Counted from the first letter of the stretch, positions 1-12,553 are shown. The stretch is 64,000 bases of DNA from Ehretia macrophylla (GCA_037974665.1 CM075771.1:19627425-19691424); one strand, 5' to 3'. Numbers and translations: made by a program. Notes: a model not told the origin generated them from the sequence alone.

Positions 1-72
1 AGAAAGAAAGAACAGAATCTATATCGATATATTCTAGAAAACTACATTCACCACATATAGATAGACACACAC

Positions 73-75
<3 letters not shown>

Positions 76-124
<49 letters not shown>
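76..124. repeat. (AT)n microsatellite
   Basis: Uninterrupted AT dinucleotide run. No gene is attached to it. Confidence 0.95.
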
Positions 125-128
<4 letters not shown>

Positions 129-2258
129 TATAATACAAAGTAATTAATCTAGTGTGCGTTGTATCTTAGTACCTTTGTTTAAGTGCAGCAACACGAATAA
201 GAAGAATTGCGGACGTGTTTTGTTTGTGCAAAAGACTTATTGCTTGACAACGCAAATGCAAAAGGTCTCGTCTTTTTATACTAATAAAGTGGTAACCACT
301 ATTTGGCCACTTAGCTTTAATTTCCCAGAAAAAAATTATATATGTAATTAATTTGTTGGAGTGAATGTAAATAAATATTTAGTTATTGGCATGTTAAAAT
401 AACAAAAAATTTAATTTAATTTTTTTAACATATCAATTAAGCATACATATAGAAGGTGATATTTTACATTTCTCTTAACAATACTACCCTCTTAAGTTTT
501 ATAATATTATATAAACAATTTTATATTTAATGACAGTCTAGTGTTTTCATGCAATATATTATTATATTTTTCTTTAATGTACAAGAATTATTATACGAAT
601 TTATAATGAGTATAAGTAATTAAAAAGAAATATTCATGGGTACAACATATAATATACTTTTAAGTTGCAAATTAGATACATGTAGTTAGAAAGCTTAATT
701 AGGTTTTCATCATGAAGCTTCTTTTTATATCCTATGCAATTTAAGTCTCTGAGTGGGTTCATTTTTCAGAAAGCTCAGTGAAAATTTTTGCTACTAGTAA
801 TTATTTTTCTTTCGCCATTATAATAGATCAAGTAGGTAACATCAATACCTTTCTAAGAAATATACCACTTTAATCAAAATATTATAATATGTTAGAAAGA
901 GAACCAAGTGATTCGATCAAATTATAAATATCATCTAACAATATCAAAATTATGGACAGAGAAACGTAAAATTATATAGCTTTCACAAAATTATCTATGC
1001 ATTTCATTTTGTCTTTTGTATTTTCGTTAACGTAAAGCTGCCCATAATGCAAATATCTATTGATTACTTATTGAATTTTCAATATCCAAATATAGCTTGC
1101 CATACCTTTCTAACAAATATATATGCTTAATGTTATTAAGTGCGCAAGATAATAAAATTATCGCATCATGAGTAAATAAAAATTTAAAACGATATATCGG
1201 AATAATATATTACTCATAAATGATTATTAATCAAGAGCTATTGATTCAATTAATTCTATTTTCTGTTCATCTAGCAAGATCATTAATGTTTTCTTGCGTC
1301 ACAATTAGTTAATTAAAGGCTTTGTAATAATATGTTGTTACCCGTAAATGATCATTAATCAAGAGCATTTCATTAAATTAATTCCATTGCGTGTTGATCT
1401 CGCAAAGATCAGTGGTGTTTTCCATCATGACAATAATTTCAAGGCTTTGTCTTCTAGTTTTACTTCTAATTATGAAGTTTGGTTTTCATATCGAATTGAA
1501 AATATAATTGAGGTTAATAATTTATAATTCAAATTTGGTAGACCATCCACACCTCTCACCACTTGAAGATACAACTTAATTTGAGCCATCTGTGAAAGCT
1601 TCGCCAGAACAAAACGGCCCCATAACGAAACTGTCTTTAATTATATGATATCAACCAATCAAAATCTGACAATTAATTAATTCATCAGAACTTTCATGGC
1701 GGGCAGGTTATATCCTTATTTTGGCATCTTCTTCACACAAGCGTCAACTGAATTTCTAACCATACACTTTGTGCCATCGAATATGACAAAGTTTTTGACG
1801 CGTCTTATTTGATTTCTATATCTCTCTTTTAAATCACTTCTTCTTCTTGCTGTGGGCTTAAGAAAGGTAAATGTGAAGTAGTTAGATTATTTATTCTATT
1901 GCTACATAAATTAAATCTATTCCAACTTCCAAACAAAAGATTTCTCCAAATCTCATATTCATCCCATTAATTCAGTTTTGACTTTTTGTTAAATGTCATA
2001 TTATATGATGATTTTTTTCTTCTTAATTAATTAATTTCATAAGTATGTAAAATATTGCAAGGTGTGTATAGAAGCTCTAAATCACGATATTAAACGTTAG
2101 AATAGTCTATGTCGTTATGAGGTTCGGAGCCAGCACGGGTGCATATACCACCCTAACGTAATAAAATTAAACTCCAAGGTTAAGCATATTGCATGTCCTC
2201 TCACAATATTAAAGGGCTTTTCCATTAGGCATTATCATGTCAATATGAATATTACAGT
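125..2258. other. AT-rich intergenic DNA, no gene seen
   Basis: Stops are dense in all frames and no recognisable protein, tRNA or long structured repeat was found apart from the 125-bp duplication listed separately. A 65-residue reading frame at 154-351 has no family resemblance and was not called. Confidence 0.7.
1201..1450. repeat. degenerate 125-bp tandem duplication
   Basis: Two head-to-tail copies (about 1201-1325 and 1326-1450) share 'aataatat', 'taatcaagagc', 'aagatca', 'gtgttttc/aatgttttc' and 'aaggctttgt' in the same order. They differ at many bases, so the duplication is old. No coding content. Confidence 0.75.
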
Positions 2259-2818
2259 TAGAGGCGGACCTAGGTATTGGGAATCAAGGCATACACCACA
2301 GTGATACAATAAATAATGAAGGGTTTGAGTACACTCATTTATACATAAATTAATACATATTAAGCTCATTTTTAGCAATTAAAAAAAAATATAAACATAT
2401 ATAAAAAGAGAGAAAAAAAAGTAATTATAATTTACTAGTATTATTTACCAGAAAAATAGATAATTATTTACCAAAAAAAATTGACGAAGAAAAGCGAAGC
2501 GTTGAGCGATTTGACATGAATGTGTGTGAAATAGAAGCCTTGATTTTGAATCTTTTCTTATAGTTTTGATTTTGAAGTCATGGAGTGGAGATAAAAGGGA
2601 ACTAAAGTCTTGAGTGTAAGCATTTATAAAAAGGCAATGGCATAAAAGGGAGCTAAAGTCTTGAGTGCAAGTATTTATAAAAAGGCAATGACAGGATCCA
2701 AACCTGGGCAAATGAAGACCAACTCATTTTAAATGGGACTTCTTAACTACTAAGGCATATCAACATTTGTCCAATATAAGTATTTGCACACACACTTATA
2801 AACGTAGGTTTGCCTCTG
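2259..2818. mobile_element. non-autonomous hAT-type MITE (560 bp)
   Basis: The ends are imperfect inverted repeats. The left end starts TAGAGGCGGACCTAGG and the right end, read in reverse, starts CAGAGGCAAACCTACG, which resembles the CAGAGGCGGA-type ends of plant hAT elements. They are flanked by an exact 8-bp target duplication ATTACAGT (2251-2258 and 2819-2826), the hAT hallmark length. No transposase is encoded. The inside carries a 51-bp tandem duplication and, on the minus strand near 2690-2760, a stretch resembling a Pol III A-box and B-box (TTAGTAGTTAAGAAG ... CAGGTTTGGATCC). Confidence 0.82.
2591..2692. repeat. 51-bp tandem duplication inside the hAT MITE
   Basis: Units 2591-2641 and 2642-2692 differ at only a few bases, so the duplication is younger than most of the surrounding sequence. 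It makes a repetitive minus-strand reading frame (motif CLFIN.CTQDFSSLL twice) that is not a gene. Confidence 0.88.
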
Positions 2819-4210
2819 ATTACAGTTGAATGTTATCCGCGGATAAGCTCAATGTTGTTTGAAGATGCTCCGTTAAATTTAATCTCTTGGACAATGTGGT
2901 AATTAAGCCTAACAAATTAATTAAACGCACGAACATGCATTAAGGCTCTAATAAGAATGTTAATTGAAAGATACGAGTTTATCTTTTTGCAGTGTTTACC
3001 GAAAACGACAAGAACAAAAAGATAACATCAATGTAAAATCATGAATTATGACAGTGTCATTTTTGTAAGCAGGGAAGGTGCCTCGTGGAGTGTCATTTTT
3101 GTTTTTGGGTCACTTCGTTTAACTTTTTAGAAACATTTTTGTGTCCTCTACTAACTACCACCACCACCACCACGCCAAGCAATAACGAAACAGGTAATTG
3201 CTTACATGATTTATGATCAGCTTCTGGAAAAAATATATATATAATTATTTTAAAGCGTAATATAATCACATGCCATTTTAGAGAAACTGCCTTTTGGTTC
3301 ACGGTAGAGGTAGTAGGTACAGATGGAATAAGAGTAGCTAGCTCCATTTGCGTGCCAAGCTCGACAGACAGGCATCAGGCATGAACATCCCTTTTCTTGG
3401 TGGGACATGAAAGCCCTTTACGTGCACCTTCTCAAGGTGCATAATAGCAGCGTATATATGCCCTTGACATATTTCGGATTTCAATCAATTAGAAAGTCAA
3501 TTTTTTTAAGATCAATTTTTGTAAACATGCATCTTGTGTTTGATTAAACTAGCTAGAACATATTCAATTGAACTGAATTATATAACCTGTGATTTGACAT
3601 TCTTGACATGAGTTCAAAGAAGAGTTCTCCATCATTACGAAAAGTAAAAAAAGAAAGAAAGAAAAGTTGTCTTTCTATCTTTTCGCAGTTCTTAGCTTTC
3701 CTTAGTTGAATTGCTCTTTTATTTTTTCCATAGTTGAATTAATACTCCATCACACTAGCGTTATAATTAAGACCAAAACTTTCTATATATATGGTGACTT
3801 GCACACATTGAGCATATGCTTAACTTGTTTGACAACTTGTAACACAAAACATTGATGCAATGACACTATAGGAATTGGAGCTAGGAATAGTCGCATCGCA
3901 TCTCTTGTAATCAAAGATTCTGAATTATTAATTTGAACTACAACTTTAGTCTCTATTGTACAAAAATATAAAAATAAATAATACAGTACTGTGATCCAAC
4001 AGACTTACGTTTATGAATGGTCTTCCTTAACCTAATGTGAATGAGCTTCCTTTATGAGGAATCTAAAATGGTATACGCTTCTTAGTCAATTTAATTGAAT
4101 ATCACTTCATTAATTGTACTTTGAAACCTTGAGGATGCAATTGGACGGTTAGACGAAAGGACAAGGTTCGTGCTGCATGCACCAAAAATATAATGTTGAA
4201 GTGTATAAGC

Positions 4211-4264
<54 letters not shown>

Positions 4265-4590
4265 GCTATATATTCCATTTTCCTAATCAAATGCAACCTC
4301 AAACCATTTATTCTTTTTTGAACAAAGTTTTTCATGTGTGGATAGTTACGTGTTCTGCTCGAAACTAACGTTGGTCTTCAATTCCTAATTAATAAAGCGC
4401 AAAGTAGAGTCGATTTTTTTGTCACTGGTGCCAAGTTCATTGCACAATCAAACTCAAAGTGGTCCACCTTGTTGAGAGCTATAGGGACTAGTATTTTTCT
4501 GTATTAGCAAATTGGTTTTCTAATTCTGGGAGAACAAAACTTGTAAACAAGCTATTTCGTCTTCGTCCACGGCAAACAGGTTATATTCCT
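2819..4590. other. intergenic DNA, no gene seen
   Basis: AT-rich with scattered homopolymers. There is a CCA/CAC tract near 3160-3175 and a long AT microsatellite at 4214-4261. The reading frames at 3093-3347 and across the AT microsatellite are low-complexity artefacts. Confidence 0.7.
4214..4261. repeat. (AT)n microsatellite
   Basis: About 24 AT units without interruption. The YIYI-type frames on both strands come from the repeat itself. Confidence 0.95.
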
Positions 4591-5092
4591 TGTCGAGGTC
4601 GAAAATTCTCGCAATTGAGGTTGGACGGCTACGCTTTGTCAAACTGAACTTTCAGATTGGTCTCCGAGCTGAACTTTCAGGTTGGCCTCCGATGTGAATT
4701 TTCAGGTTGGCCACTGAACCTGCACAAGGAAAGAGAAGGAAAAGGCGGGGTGATGACCCGGATTTTCCCCTCGAGCGTGCGAATGATTAGTATGTCCGAG
4801 CTGGAAAAGTAGCTGAAAGTATGGATGATCAGTTACCTTCGAAATGAAGGGGTGAAGCCCTATTTATACTAAATTCTGAGTCGACAGCATTTAATGCGGT
4901 GTAGTTTTATGTCCCATCAAGGCTTTATGTCCCATCAGAGCAGCTGGCACCGAGGTCGGGATTTTCTGGGGTCGGGGTGAGGTTGGATCAGCATCTTAGT
5001 TGGGCAATAGCTGAATATGCTCGGCTTGGCTCGGATTAGCCCGACTCGGCTCGGCGTGGACATTTTACCTCAGCTCGGGATCCCCCTCGTCA
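4591..5092 (-). repeat. Tat element 3' LTR (502 bp)
   Basis: Begins TGTCGAGG and ends CTCGTCA on the + strand, matching the copy at 12576-13059. It contains three degenerate copies of a roughly 24-bp unit built on 'aactttcaggttggcctccg'. It is 18 bp longer than the other LTR because a 'ttatgtcccatcaagg' unit near 4909-4940 is doubled. A minus-strand TATA box (TATAAATA) lies at 4861-4868. Confidence 0.95.
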
Positions 5093-5110
5093 ATCCTTTC
5101 CCCCCCAAAT
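5093..5110 (-). other. polypurine tract of the Tat element
   Basis: On the minus strand ATTTGGGGGGGAAAGGAT directly abuts the 3' LTR, which is where plus-strand DNA priming occurs in LTR retrotransposons. Confidence 0.85.
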
Positions 5111-5288
5111 CAAGATCTAGAGGGTGAGATCTGGATTCGGGAGTTGTTCCCGAGCTGGAGGTGCCCAACCCCGGCGGAGTGAGAATGGCCACGTCAGCAA
5201 CGCATACCCTTCAGATGGCTGATACGTCACCTAGCGGTTATGACAAGATGCGACGTTTAGGATTCCCGAGGTGGTTATAGGAGTTGCC

Positions 5289-5296
5289 TATAAATA
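5289..5296 (+). promoter_or_regulatory. TATA box for the antisense coding region of the Tat element
   Basis: A consensus TATAAATA followed by GGGCC lies on the + strand just inside the 3' LTR, pointing away from it. It is about 105 bp upstream of the first ATG at 5403 and opposite to the gag-pol direction. An antisense promoter at this place is inferred from the sequence and from what is known of extra antisense genes in Tat elements. No transcript evidence is available here. Confidence 0.6.
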
Positions 5297-5402
5297 GGGC
5301 CTTGTTATCCGAGGTTCATTTCACACTTTTGCTTACGAACTTCAGAGCTTTCAGGTCAGATACAAGAGTGGTCGGACACTTTCAACTCGGCAAAAAGCTT
5401 CT

Positions 5403-6435
5403 ATGGGTATTCAGCTTGGTCTGGCTTGGGAAGTGCCGCTCAGGGTCAGAGGCAGCGGCCCAGCGGCCAAGTGCGGGAGGTCGGCCCTGATGTCCTTTCC
5501 AAGGGGACGTCGGGGTCTCCCTTGCCTAAGAGATCGAGCTCGGGAGTGGCGATCCTAGAGCATTCAGCGTCCCGTCCTGAGAGTAAGAAACGGGTTCGGA
5601 CCGAGTACTTCGGGAAAGGCAAGGCCACGGAGGTAAGCCTTCCCAGCAAAGACTTCATGGAAGCGACCAAGCTCGCTCGCGATCCTAAGCTGGCTACGGT
5701 CCCGGCGGAGTAGCTTTCGCTCGACCTGAGGAGGGCTATAGTTACGGTGAGACATTTTTGACCGCGTTGTTATGGTTATGTTTTTCAGCTCGGCTGATCA
5801 TTTTGCCATCTTTTGCGCAGGTCGAGTCCCACATTCTTTCAACTTCAAGCTTTCTGGCTAGGGCCCAGGCTAATTGCGTTGAGCTCAAGCAGCGATACAT
5901 AGATGCCCGAGCCGAGCTTGAGACTCTGAGGGAGGAGGACACCCAGAGGCGTAAGGCGGACGCAACGAAGATTGACCGTCTGAAGAAGGAGCTTGAAGCG
6001 GAGAAGTCCCGACGTAAAGCCGCGACCAAGGACGTCGAGCGCTATAAGCTGGAGAGGCGGGAAGCCGAGACGAAGCTCTAGGATCTGGTGGACCGGGTCG
6101 GCCCTGAAAGAGAGAAGGCAGTGGAAGCCTTCAAATCCAGTGATGCGGCCATGGACTGGTTGGCCACGGAAGGTGGGGCCATGACCAAGTATGCCGAGCT
6201 GCAATTCTACTTCCGGGGTTAAGTCGCAGCTCGGGAGAGAGTGAAGACCTTTTTCCCTGCCACCAAGAATGACTATATTGAAATCTTGGAGGCTCTGCCG
6301 CCGGAGTTCTGGGAGATTCCTGAGCTTCCGGCCGACCTGACGTCCCAGGCTAAAGAGGTGATGAAATTTGTCCAAGAAGGTATGGATAAGGTCGGGGACG
6401 AGGCTGATGCAACCAATGCCGCTCCTCTAAAATAG
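5403..6435 (+). pseudogene. antisense extra coding region of the Tat element (fossil)
   Basis: A plus-strand coding region lies opposite to gag-pol, between integrase and the 3' LTR, as in Grande and other Tat-lineage elements. The central part (about 5840-6080) predicts a strong charged coiled coil (ELETLREEDTQRRK..., EAEKSRRKAATK). The end (6241-6435) encodes an acidic segment (YIEILEALPPEFWEIPELP). Coiled-coil extra proteins of this kind are often labelled transposase- or myosin-like in plant annotations. A splice-like junction pair (GTAAGC near 5632, TTTGCGCAG before 5821) fits a spliced family transcript. The region is decayed and its function in the family is unknown. Confidence 0.65.
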
Positions 6436-6449
6436 ATTTTTGTAAATCA

Positions 6450-7222
6450 GCCCGGGTAGGGCTTTTGTAGTTTCGCCCAGGTTGGTCTCTTTGTAATTTT
6501 GCCCAGGTCGGGCTTCTGTAATTGTTTTTCAATTCTAATAAAATTAATATTTTGCGTTTTATTCGAGTTCGTACTTGTGTACCTTTCCTTTCGTAAATTT
6601 TTCTCAAGTAAGTGGGGTCGGGCCAATATAATGGACCTTTCAAACTTAAGTAGAAAGAACCGAGCTGGACGCGATTAATGAATTATCATCCTAATTCGAG
6701 CTGGTTAACTGGGCAACTATATAATCGTCGCCGACTTGGACTCATCAGTCCGATTTAAAATTGGTCAAATTACTGTTGACGAATGTTGAGTTTGAGTTTA
6801 GACCCAAACTAATATACCGACCTAGAGCCGGATCACACCGAGTTGGAACTTAATCCGAACTGGCAAAGCTAATCAAATTGTTATTGATTATACTCGAGCT
6901 GGAACATAGTCCGAGCTGGTTTACTTGACCATTAGCTCGTGATTAAGCGTGGCCACCGCGTTAATCCGAGTTGGTAGTAGCTTTGTAGCTAAGGCACTAG
7001 GGCCCGGGTCGGGCATTGCGTTGGTTTGGTTGCTTGGGCCTAGGTCGGGCGTTGCACTGGTTTACAAAGTGCATTGTATTGAATTTGTACATGAAGTACT
7101 TGGGCTCGGGAGCCGATTACATGCAATGTTTTGGCTCGGGACCTTAACAAAAGATTTCAGCTTGGGGGCTATTACAAACGATTTCAGCTCGGGCCGTTAC
7201 AAAAGATTTCGGCTAGGGGCCT
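6450..7222. repeat. Tat element non-coding stretch with short degenerate tandem repeats
   Basis: Two clusters of short degenerate repeats flank a non-coding stretch. At about 6450-6525 the unit is close to 'gcccaggtcgggcttctgtaatt'. At about 7125-7220 the unit is close to 'aaaagatttcagctcggg'. Both share the 'ctcggg/gtcggg' vocabulary of the LTR. No protein is supported here. Confidence 0.6.
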
Positions 7223-10200
7223 TTAGACAAAATATCGCTTAAGGTGTTCTGAGTGCCATGCATTCTTCAATAGTTTCCCGTTCTTGTCGCGGAGGTAGAA
7301 GGTCCCAGGTTGGACTTCTTTCACGACTTCATACGGTCCCTCCCAGGTCGGGGAGAGCTTGTTACCCGAGCGCGCCAAAAAGATGGCCTTTCTGAGTACG
7401 AGGTCGCCAACCTTAATAGGCTTAGGCTTGACCTGTTTGGCAAAGGCTCTTTGCATGGCAGCTTTGCTGGCCAGCGTTCTAATTTGAGCTTTAGCTCGGA
7501 GATTTTCTGCGAGGTCGAGCTCTTCATGGATCCGTGCTCCGTTTATTTCTGGATCATGGTAGAGGGTTCTATTGGTCGGAGACCCGATCTCCACTAGCAG
7601 CACCGCTTGAGTACCGAAGGTCAGCTCGAAGGGTGATTCTCCCGTTACCGAGCTGGTAGTGGTCCGTTGAGCCTACAACACCTCGGGAAGAATCGATGCC
7701 CACTGGCCCTCCGCTTCCTCCAGCTTGGTTTTTAGGCCCTGCAAAATGATTTGGTTAGTTCTTTCAACTTGGCCATTACTTTGAGGGTGGGCAATAAATG
7801 AGAATCTGATGTCGATCCCAATCTCAGCACATTTGCCTCGAAAGTATGCACTATCGAATTGCTTGCCGTGGTTAGTGATGATGACCTTTGGCACTCCAAA
7901 TGGGCAAATGATGTTTTTTCATACGAAATCCCAAGTTGCCTTTTCTGTTATTCTAGCAACACCTTCAGCCTCAGGCCATTTGGTGAAGTAGTCTACAGCT
8001 ACAAAGGTGTGCTTCTTTTGGCCGACATTGGTCGGCAATGGGCCGATGATATCTAGACCCCACTGATAGAATGACCATGGGCTTATCATCAATGTGAGGT
8101 CTACCGCAGGTTTCCTCTGTACATTGGCGAACCTTTGGCAGGTGTCGCACTTTTTTACGTACTCTTTGGCATCTTGTTCTAAGGTTGGCCAGAAATAGCC
8201 TTGCCTCAATGCCTTTCGAGCTAGAGCTTTGCCTTCCAAGTGATTTCTACATACCCCTTCATGTATCTCCCAGAGTACGTAGTTTTCCTCCTCGGGTCCA
8301 ACACATTTCAAGAGAGGCGAATTGTAGGCTCTCTTATAGAGTTGTCTGGCAATTATGACAAACCTTAAGGCTTGTTTCATGAGTTTTCGAGCTTCTTTTT
8401 CATCCTCTGGGGTCATACTCCCCTCCAAGTAGTCCACGATTGGTTTGGTCCAATCTGGGCTTAGATTGAGCTCGGCTATGGCTTGCACCCCTAACTGAAT
8501 ACTCAGTTCGGATACTTCTTCCACATGGACCAGGGCAGGTCGGCTCTCACCCAAGGCCAACCTGGACAGTGCATCAGCCTTCATATTCCCTTTCCTTGGA
8601 ATTTGCTGTATCGTGAACCTTTTGAGCCCTGAGGTCAAATCCTTGACTCTGTTGAGGTAGGCCAGCATAGTACTATCCTTGGCTTCGAACTCTCCCGATA
8701 TTTGACTATAAACCAATTGAGAATCGGTGCTCAGGTCGACTGCCTGTGCCCCAAGCTGAGCTGCAAATTTCAGTCCTGCGACCACTGCTTCGTACTCAGC
8801 TTCATTGTTAGACGCCGGAAAGGCGAACTTGAGGGAGTATTGGTGCTCATGCCAGGTCGGGTCGAGGATGACTACTCCGGCTCCGCTTCCAGACTTCCCA
8901 GAGGCCCCATCTACATGGACCTTCCATACATCCTCTGGGTCATGTTCGGCTCGGCCAGTGCACTTAACCACAAAGTCCGCGATGGCTTGGGCTTTGATGG
9001 CTGTTCTGGACTGGTAGGTGATGTCAAATTGACTCAGCTCAACTACCCATTTTAGTAGCCTGCCTGACGCCTCCGGCTTGTGCATGATGGACTTGAGTGG
9101 GCATCCGTCATGACCTTAATTTGATGAGCATCAAAGTATGGCTTCAGCTTTTTTGCGGCCGTGATGAGCATGAGGGTGAGTTTTTCCAAGGATGAGTACC
9201 TCACCTCGGCCCCTTGCAAGGTTTTACTGACATAATAGACTGGCTTATGCTCCTTCCCTTCTTCGCGGACCAGTGTTGCCGCCACTGTTGTGCCTGAGCA
9301 TGCCAAGTATAGTACCAGCTCATCCCCTACCTCAGGTCGGGATAGCAGGGGTGGCGAAGCTAGGTACGTTTTCAGCTCCTAGAAGGCATCCTGGAATTCT
9401 CTAGTCCATTCAAAGTTCTTAGGATTCCTCAATATCTTGAACATGAGAGCACACTTGTCCACCAACCTGGACATGAATCTGTTCAGCGCCGCGACCTTGC
9501 TTGCTAATACTTGGATGTCCTTCACGCAAGTCGGCGGCTCCAGGTCAAGTATAGCCCGAACCTTCTCCGGGTTGGCTTCTATTCCGCGGGCTGTGACCAA
9601 GAAGCCCAGAAACTTTCCTACCTTGACGCCGAATGAGCACTTTTTCGGGTTCAGCTTTATCCCAAAGTGCTCCATTACAGCGAAGGCTTCAGCCAGGTCG
9701 ACTTCATGGTCTTCCGCCCTTCTGCTCTTGAGCAACATGCCATCTACATAGATCTCCATATTTCGGCCAACCTGGTTTTTGAAAACCTTGTTCACTATCC
9801 AAGTGTAAGTAGCTCCAGCATTCTTGAGGCCAAAAGGCATGACCTCATAGTAGTAGAGACCTTTGTCGGTGGTGAAGGCGGTCTTCTCTTTGTCTCCGGG
9901 AGCCATCTTAATCTGGTTATAGCCTTTGAATGCGTCCATGAAAGAGAGTAGCTCGAACCTAAAGGTGACATCCACCATCTGATCAATCCGAGGTAGGGGG
10001 AAACAGTCCTTGGGGCAAGCCTTGTTGAGGTTGGTGAAGTCGATGCACAATCTCCATCCTCCTGAGGACTTGGCCACAAGTACCACGTTGGATAACCAGG
10101 TCGGGTATTGGATTTCCCTTATGTGGCCGGTGTCCACCAACTTGTCAACCTCTTCTGCTATAATCTGTTGTTTATCATAATGGAAGTGCCTACGCTTCTA

Positions 10201-12509
10201 CTTTACCAAATAGTGATTCGGGTCGGCATTCAGGTGATGTTCAATCACAACCGGGTCAATACATGTCATGTCAGAAGAAGACCATGCAAATATGTGTTCA
10301 TTTTTCAGAATGAATCGGCTTATACCTTTCTTGAGGGTATCAGAGAGTTCACTTCCGATCTTTGCTCTCTTTGTTTCATCAGAGAGCTCTACCTCCTGAA
10401 GGTCTTCAGTTGGGCTTCCTCTCTTAGCATCCTTCTTCTCTTCGGGCAAATTTGGTCCCCAGCCAACCTGATATTTGGGTCGGAGGGAGTTTTCATAACA
10501 CACTCGGGCTGAGAGCTGGGCTCTACGGATGGTGGTTATGCCGGCCGGAGTCGGGAATTTTAGGGCCTGGTAGTAGGTAGAAGGGACGACCCTAAAATGG
10601 TTGAGTGCCACCCGACCTAAAATCCCGTTGTAAGTGGAGTTACAATCCATCACAATGAAGTTGGCTTGCATTGAAACCCGCTTATCTCCGTCTTCCAGTT
10701 TCAGCGGAAGGTTGATGATCCCTTCGGCTCGGTGGGCTTGCCCAGTGAAACCAACTAAAGTGCCCCTCAATGGCCTGAGTCGGCTCATGTTCAACCCCAT
10801 TTTCTTAAAAGCGCTGAGGAATAAGACTTCTGCCGAGCTCCCGGTGTCCACCATCAACCTCTTCACGGTAAAGTTCGCTATTTCGGCGCTGATCACTAGT
10901 AGGTCGTCATGGGCCAATATCACACCCTCCAAGTCTTCTGAGGAGAAAATGAGCTCCTCCAACTCCGGGACCGGACCTCGCGCCGGCCTATACTCTCTTC
11001 TGGCTCAAACATAACTCTTCCTGCCAGCCGAGGTCTCTCCACCTAACGCCAATCCTCCGGCGATGGTCTCAATCACAGCTAGACGTCCGCCCCTGGCTTG
11101 GCGTCTGGGTGGACTTCTCTCTCTGTCCCTCTGATCTTGACTCCAGGTCGGCTGATGATCTACGTACCTCCGGAGGTGACCTCGGGCTATCATTGCTTCG
11201 ATCTCCTGTTTCAAGTCTTTGCACTCCTCGGTGGTATGCCCGTAATCCATATGGTAGTGGCAATACTTGGTTCTATTGCGCTTTTCAGGTCGGCCTTTCA
11301 TTCTCGGCGCTGGAGGTAGGTGGTTCTGGTGCTGGATCTCCATTAAGATCTGCTCCCTTAAGGTGTTAAGTGGAGTGAACATAGTGAACCGGGGGTTCTG
11401 CTTGGGCTGCTGAGGCTGCTTGCCTCGGTCATTTTGGATCTTACTCCCAGGTTGGGCTCGGGTGGTTTCTCCTTTTTTTCGGCTTCCTTCTCCTTGTCAT
11501 CATCCCTCTTGGCTTGATGGATTTCTTCCGAGTGTATGTACCCTTTTGCCCGTACCATCAGCTCGACTATGGTATCCACGGGGTTGATGGCCAAGGAAGA
11601 GGTAAAGGGTCTCGACCTGAGCCCGCTTTGGTAAGCTATTAGTGCCATGGAATCCTCCAGGTTAGGGATTCTGAGGGTCTCTTCATTGAATCGGGCGGTG
11701 TAAGCCCTCAAACTCTCTCTTTTGTGCTGCTTCACCGACAGCAATGACGAGGTATGACGCGTTGCACATCAGCTTCCAGCGAAGCGGGACAAGAAAGCCT
11801 CAACCAGCTGATGAAAACTTGTAATAGAACCGGGATGAAGTTTTTGGAACCAGTCCAAGGCATTGCCAACCAGGGTGGTTGGGAATGTTTTCGTCTTCAT
11901 AAGGTCGATCATATCATGCAGAGTCATATGGTGATCGAAGTTGAGCAGGTGGCTGGCTGGGTCTCCATCACCATTATAGATTGCCAAGTTGGGCATCCGG
12001 TTGCCAGTGGGCAATGGCGTTGCCAGTACCTCGGGCGAGAGTAGGCTTACGCCGAGCTGGTTAATGACCTTGGCTATGGCAGCCGCAATCTTGGCCTGCT
12101 CGGGGTCCGCATGGGCTGCCCTTTTGCCTCTCGCCTCCACGGGTCTCGCCTCCGGCTCCAGGAATCCTTCTCCGTCTTGTGCTCGGGTTCACCCCGGGGT
12201 CGAAATGCGGAACTGTGGACACATGGGCCGCGGTGTAACTGCTTGTGGAACTGGGGGTTCCGCAGTTAGTCGGGCTACCTGCTCCTTTAGCTCCTGAAAC
12301 ATCTTGAGCATCATCCTCATCTCCGGCATCAGGCTGGAGTTGAGGTCTCCATCTGTAGAGGGGTTGGTTTCTGAGGCTAAGTGTATACGTTGGCTCGTTC
12401 CAACGTCGGCTTGGGTTGGATCTTGGCTAGGCACCTGTGTGGTTTCGAGGTCCTCATCCGGGTTGGGTGAGTCCTCTACTGGTGCGCTGTGACTTCTAGT
12501 TTGTACCAT
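7223..12509 (-). pseudogene. Tat element gag-pol region (fossil)
   Basis: On the minus strand gag starts at 12509 (MVQTRSHSAP). It carries the retrotransposon gag domain (W.F..L.PGSI.S...L...F) and a basic cysteine/histidine segment (KYCHYHMDYGHTTEEC). Next comes the aspartic protease (VDTGSSAEVLF, near 10850) and reverse transcriptase (about 9380-10140: GGWRLCIDFTNLNKACPKD, YVD box). A first RNase H follows (about 9050-9306), then a second RNase H of archaeal type (VHVDGASGKSGSGAGVV, NEAEYEAVVAGL). Integrase comes last, with the HHCC finger (H...H...CDTCQ), the core GLDIIGPLP and a C-terminal GPYEV segment. The region is broken several times and is not expected to make a polyprotein. Confidence 0.93.
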
Positions 12510-12553
12510 GATGGTTTCTCAATGAGTGGTGAGAAGAGTGATAGAAAGAACTC

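Noticed and set aside
154-351. 65-residue plus-strand reading frame
   Set aside because: No family resemblance, no gene signals, and AT-rich intergenic composition.
4102-4368. frames on both strands made of YIYIYI
   Set aside because: They are translations of the AT microsatellite.
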